A program made the position numbers and the translations under genes. 64,000 nt of DNA from Brenneria corticis. Lineage in GTDB: Bacteria > Pseudomonadota > Gammaproteobacteria > Enterobacterales > Enterobacteriaceae. The DNA is taken from the NCBI RefSeq assembly GCF_003115855.1, contig NZ_KZ819091.1:1-64000 (forward strand), in the 5' to 3' direction. This document shows positions 61,050 through 64,000 of this stretch, piece by piece (position 1 is the first letter of the stretch; each line of letters starts with the position of its first letter). The notes under the pieces were generated by a model that was not told the DNA's origin, made no database searches, and worked only from the letters and a program-made list of their open reading frames with translations.

Positions 61050-61676
61050 TCAACGATCGTGCCCTTTGAACGAGGATGACGCATGGCGCTCGTACCATTC
61101 CAGCAGCTCTTTGCGGATACCTTTCGGCAATGCCGCCTGATGCGTACCGCATATCGCGCCGGCAAGCGCCAGCAATATATTGACGCTCAGATTGGCTCTG
61201 ACTTTCCGCAATTTCAGATAGCTGGTTTTGGCGCCGTATTGCTGTAGCTCATCGATATTCTTTATACCCGCCTTCCAAAGCAGACGCTCAAGATCGTGAT
61301 TGAGATTGGGCAAGTCCTTCAAGCGCCCGCCCCTGCTCTGAGCCGCTTTGTCATATTGCGCGCCCGCCAGGGACATACCGGCAAAGTGCAACAGCTGCGC
61401 ATGGTTTTCCCATAGCGATTCATCGACAAGGTAATAATTCAACGGAAACGGCATTCCACGCTTGGTATAAACCAGATGGGGCATATTGCGGTCGCGGAAA
61501 TGCTTTTCATCGTTCTTACGGGCGCGTAGATAGAGTTCGCCCCCCGACACTACCCCAAAAATAATTTTATTTGCTGCGATGCTGTAGCCGCCAAATTGGG
61601 AGCGAGAGGTGATCTCCCCCAAAGACGCAAAATGAGACTTAGACTGTAAAATCCTTTTTTCGCTTAACTGTTTCAT
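61050..61676 (-). CDS. tfoX: Competence regulator TfoX (Sxy)
   Basis: 208 residues. N-terminal TfoX domain (SLGEITSRSQFGGYSIAA, FGVVSGGELYLRA) and a C-terminal helix-hairpin domain (LPNLNHDLERLLWKAGIKNI). Works with CRP at CRP-S promoters of DNA-uptake genes. Long 5' leaders regulate it in other species; the 223 bases to sulA may contain one, but none could be folded here. Confidence 0.94.
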   Translation of the reverse strand: MKQLSEKRILQSKSHFASLGEITSRSQFGGYSIAANKIIFGVVSGGELYLRARKNDEKHFRDRNMPHLVYTKRGMPFPLNYYLVDESLWENHAQLLHFAGMSLAGAQYDKAAQSRGGRLKDLPNLNHDLERLLWKAGIKNIDELQQYGAKTSYLKLRKVRANLSVNILLALAGAICGTHQAALPKGIRKELLEWYERHASSSFKGHDR

Positions 61677-61859
61677 TACTGTAATCCTTAGTATTGAAAT
61701 AATCTGTCCCTGTCAGATTGGATTATCAATTACAGGAACATGTAATTAATCACAGGGTAAAGGCAGCTTCAAACATAAAATGGGCTTGTTGAGCGTTGCA
61801 TGCTGAATATGCGAAGCGCTTTGAAAAAATCAGGTTGATTTTCATCCACACAGGATATA

Positions 61860-61875
61860 CTGTATGTGCATACAG
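61860..61875. promoter_or_regulatory. LexA box upstream of sulA
   Basis: CTGTATGTGCATACAG fits CTGT-N8-ACAG, flanked by TA on both sides as in the tight E. coli sulA operator. A -10-like TATACT (61856-61861) overlaps it, so LexA would occlude RNA polymerase. Confidence 0.9.
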
Positions 61876-61899
61876 TATCACTATGGGTGGAACTTAATT

Positions 61900-62406
61900 A
61901 TGCGTACTCAATCACTCAGTTCTTACAACGATCAGCCGTCGCCCTTTTCCGGTAACCAATCGGCTACAGCATCTTCTGTTTCTCACGGTGGAATGATCAG
62001 CGAAATCGTCTACAATGCCGATCAACCCATAGTTACCTATTTGCTGCTGCCGCTCTTGCAACAGTTAGGCGCTCAATCACGCTGGCTGCTTTGGCTGTCT
62101 CCCCAACAGAAACTTAGCCGCCCCTGGTTACAGCAGTCTGGACTGCCGCTGGATAAAATCGTTCAGCTAAATCATATCAACCCCCTATTGACGGTTGATG
62201 CCATGGAAAAAGCATTGCTGACGGGAAATTATAGCGCGGTGCTATGCTGGCTGCCCGACGATCTGACTGAAGAAGAAAAGGTAAGATTGCGCCAGGCAGC
62301 CCTGTCAGGAAATTCCTATGGCTTCATCATGCGCCCGGAAAACACAAAATTTGGCCCCTATAGACTGCTTCCCAGTCTGAAAATTCACTCAACATTGTAT
62401 CATTAA
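61900..62406 (+). CDS. sulA: Cell-division inhibitor SulA
   Basis: 168 residues from ATG 61900. SOS-induced inhibitor that binds FtsZ and blocks septation until degraded by Lon. FtsZ-binding core SRWLLWLSPQQKLSRPWLQQ and the C-terminal Lon-recognition end KIHSTLYH are retained. The variable N-terminus is normal. Located between tfoX and ompA as in E. coli. Confidence 0.96.
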   Translation: MRTQSLSSYNDQPSPFSGNQSATASSVSHGGMISEIVYNADQPIVTYLLLPLLQQLGAQSRWLLWLSPQQKLSRPWLQQSGLPLDKIVQLNHINPLLTVDAMEKALLTGNYSAVLCWLPDDLTEEEKVRLRQAALSGNSYGFIMRPENTKFGPYRLLPSLKIHSTLYH

Positions 62407-62768
62407 GTAAATTAAGAATATTCTCATGCGGTTTGGCGTGAAATTAGAATTTTACCCGGCAACCCTCGCATTCCGGGGGTTCTCTGGTATTTCCACTCGC
62501 TAGAAAAACGGCCTTATCTGTCAAAATCGTCTACTATTTGTTAGTAAATGTGTATGAAGCGTTAATTTTTCCATGATGCTCATCACATCATACTTGTAAG
62601 TTTCTCATCACGTTGTAGACTTTAACACGCTGGAGTTGCTCTTTTATAACGCCAATCTAATTGGCAGTGAGTAATAAATAAGAGCAAGGTCTCCTGTTAA
62701 AGGATTTTAACCAAAGGTCTATTAACCTTCCGCGTTAATTGCCGGTTTGGATGATAATGAGGCGTAAA
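62407..62768 (+). promoter_or_regulatory. ompA promoter and long leader
   Basis: ACTTGTAAGTTTCTCATCAC then GTTGTAGACTTTA (about 62592-62624) closely follows the E. coli ompA promoter. The rest is a long leader ending in the ribosome site AATGAGGCG before ATG 62769. In E. coli such leaders stabilise the message and the ribosome site is targeted by MicA. A hairpin near 62460-62482 (AACCC...GGGTT) may end sulA. Confidence 0.6.
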
Positions 62769-63818
62769 ATGAAAAAAACAGCTATCGCAATTGCAGTGGC
62801 ACTGGCGGGCTTCGCTACCGTAGCTCAAGCCGCACCTAAAGATAATACCTGGTACACAGGTGGTAAACTGGGCTGGTCCCAGTATCACGATACCGCTCTG
62901 TATGGCAATGGTTATCGAGTAACCAACAACCCGGATGAAAGCCAACTGGGCGCTGGTGCGTTCCTCGGTTACCAAGCCAATCAATATTTAGGCTTTGAAC
63001 TGGGTTACGACTGGCTGGGCCGTATGAAATATACCGGCGCCAACCACGGCGACTTCAGAGCGCAAGGCGTTCAACTGGCGGCTAAACTGAGCTATCCGGT
63101 TGCCACCGATCTGGACGTTTATACCCGTCTGGGTGGTTTTATTTGGCGCGTCGATAGCAGTGATGACGTTGGTCACAGCAACAACGACACCGGCGTATCT
63201 CCGCTGGCTGCCGCTGGTTTGGAATATGCCATCGACAAAAACTGGGCAACTCGTCTGGAATACCAATGGGTTAACAACATCGGCGACGCAGCTACCGTTG
63301 GCGGCCGTCCTGATAATGGCCTGTTGAGCGTTGGTGTTTCTTACCGCTTCGGTCAAGATGACAACTACGTAGCCCCGGCTCCTGCCCCGGCTCCGGCTCC
63401 GGTGGTTGAAACCAAGCGTTTCACCCTGAAGTCTGACGTACTGTTCAACTTCAACAAATCCACGCTGAAAGCGGAAGGCCAGCAATCACTGGATCAGCTG
63501 TACTCTCAGCTGAGTTCTCTGGATCCGAAAGACGGCTCCGTTGTCGTTCTGGGCTTCACCGACCGTATTGGTTCCGACCAGTACAACCAGGCGCTGTCTG
63601 AAAAACGTGCACAGAGCGTTGTCGATTACCTGATTTCCAAAGGTATCCCGGCAGACAAAATCTCCGCTCGCGGCCACGGTGAAGCAGACCCGGTTACCGG
63701 TTCTACCTGCGACAACGTGAAACCTCGCGCTGCGCTGATCGACTGCCTGGCACCGGATCGCCGTGTAGAAATCGAAGTTAAAGGCATCAAAGACGTGGTA
63801 ACTCAGCCTCAGGCTTAA
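62769..63818 (+). CDS. ompA: Outer membrane protein A
   Basis: 349 residues from ATG 62769, after GAGGCG. Signal peptide ends AQAAPKDN. Eight-strand beta barrel (about 22-195), a Pro-Ala hinge (VAPAPAPAPAPVVE) and the C-terminal OmpA domain that binds peptidoglycan (VLGFTDRIGSDQYNQ, ARGHGEADPVTG), with the disulfide pair STCDNV and DCLAPD. Surface loop 1 differs from E. coli, as expected for exposed regions. Strong expression is implied by codon use. Confidence 0.98.
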   Translation: MKKTAIAIAVALAGFATVAQAAPKDNTWYTGGKLGWSQYHDTALYGNGYRVTNNPDESQLGAGAFLGYQANQYLGFELGYDWLGRMKYTGANHGDFRAQGVQLAAKLSYPVATDLDVYTRLGGFIWRVDSSDDVGHSNNDTGVSPLAAAGLEYAIDKNWATRLEYQWVNNIGDAATVGGRPDNGLLSVGVSYRFGQDDNYVAPAPAPAPAPVVETKRFTLKSDVLFNFNKSTLKAEGQQSLDQLYSQLSSLDPKDGSVVVLGFTDRIGSDQYNQALSEKRAQSVVDYLISKGIPADKISARGHGEADPVTGSTCDNVKPRAALIDCLAPDRRVEIEVKGIKDVVTQPQA

Positions 63819-63830
63819 TTGTTATCGCTG

Positions 63831-63860
63831 AAAAAAACCTCGCTTCGGCGAGGTTTTTTT
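63831..63860. terminator. Bidirectional terminator between ompA and matP
   Basis: AAAAAAACCTCGC (63831-63843) and GCGAGGTTTTTTT (63848-63860), perfect 13-bp stem with a TTCG tetraloop. Confidence 0.92.
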
Positions 63861-63890
63861 ATTTATAAGCGAATAACCGTATTTAGCTAG

Positions 63891-64000
63891 CTAGTCGCTT
63901 TCTTTATTCAGAATCGCCTTGAGATCCTGTTTTAACAGCGACATCTGGCTGGCATATTTCTCTTTATGCTCGGCATCCTCAATCAGTTGCACAATGGTGT
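63891..64000 (-). CDS. matP: Macrodomain Ter protein MatP, C-terminal part
   Basis: Only the last 36 codons lie in the window: TIVQLIEDAEHKEKYA then SLLKQDLKAILNKESD and TAG at 63893-63891. This is the coiled-coil tail through which MatP forms tetramers and bridges matS sites in the Ter region. It continues beyond the window's right edge. The position next to ompA matches E. coli. Confidence 0.93.
   Translation of the reverse strand, partial: TIVQLIEDAEHKEKYASQMSLLKQDLKAILNKESD

Noticed and set aside
1..64000. CRISPR arrays, rRNA genes, complete insertion sequences, riboswitches
   Set aside because: No regularly spaced repeats, rRNA sequence, intact transposase gene or known riboswitch core was recognised.

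Overview
The window is a chromosomal segment of an enterobacterium of the order Enterobacterales. It most resembles the plant-associated Pectobacteriaceae (Brenneria, Pectobacterium, Dickeya). The evidence is near-complete collinearity with two blocks of the Escherichia coli core genome (both inverted here), high protein similarity to the E. coli counterparts recalled from memory, and a convergent luxR/luxI pair of the EsaR/EsaI (ExpR/ExpI) type. The species cannot be named from the sequence alone.

Layout. 1-3.0 kb: a yegD-type Hsp70 relative and a stand-alone glutamate/aspartate-binding protein. 3.0-9.5 kb (minus strand): hinT-ycfL-lpoB-thiK-nagZ-ycfP-ndh-ycfJ, covering nucleotide hydrolysis, activation of peptidoglycan synthesis, thiamine salvage, muropeptide recycling and aerobic respiration. 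A decayed gldA and ptsG follow. 12.4-23 kb (minus strand): ycfH-holB-tmk-mltG-pabC-fabF-acpP-fabG-fabD-fabH-plsX-rpmF-yceD, the fatty-acid/phospholipid initiation cluster with DNA replication and cell-wall genes downstream. 23-28.7 kb: yceF, rluC and rne. 28.8-42.4 kb: a monooxygenase, pyrC, dinI, bssS, yceJI, trhO, an Old Yellow Enzyme, lpxL, mdtG and mdoGH. The flagellar flg cluster that lies between rne and pyrC in E. coli is absent.

42.9-52.5 kb is the accessory part. It holds a DUF2946/PepSY pair with a histidine-rich loop, a chemoreceptor, an unrecognised 88-residue protein, a ribbon-helix-helix protein divergent from an OrtT/GhoT-like membrane toxin, ybiI, uspF, a YmgB/AriR-like connector, a small zinc ribbon, and the quorum-sensing pair. 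The long leader of luxR contains what looks like an ArcZ-type small RNA: a 16-nt match to the conserved ArcZ seed region, followed by a strong intrinsic terminator. This is the most interesting signal in the window.

52.7-64 kb returns to core order: serT, yccA, tusE, yccX, hspQ, yccU, mgsA, helD, yccF, yccS, tfoX (sxy), sulA, ompA and the 3' end of matP. rlmI and yccT are missing relative to E. coli.

Regulatory signals seen directly include perfect FNR-type boxes before ndh and before the gldA remnant, LexA boxes before dinI and sulA, a sigma-32-type promoter before hspQ, CRP/Mlc-like and SgrS-target-like sequences before ptsG, and many intrinsic terminators. All family assignments come from recall of known proteins; no database search was run.
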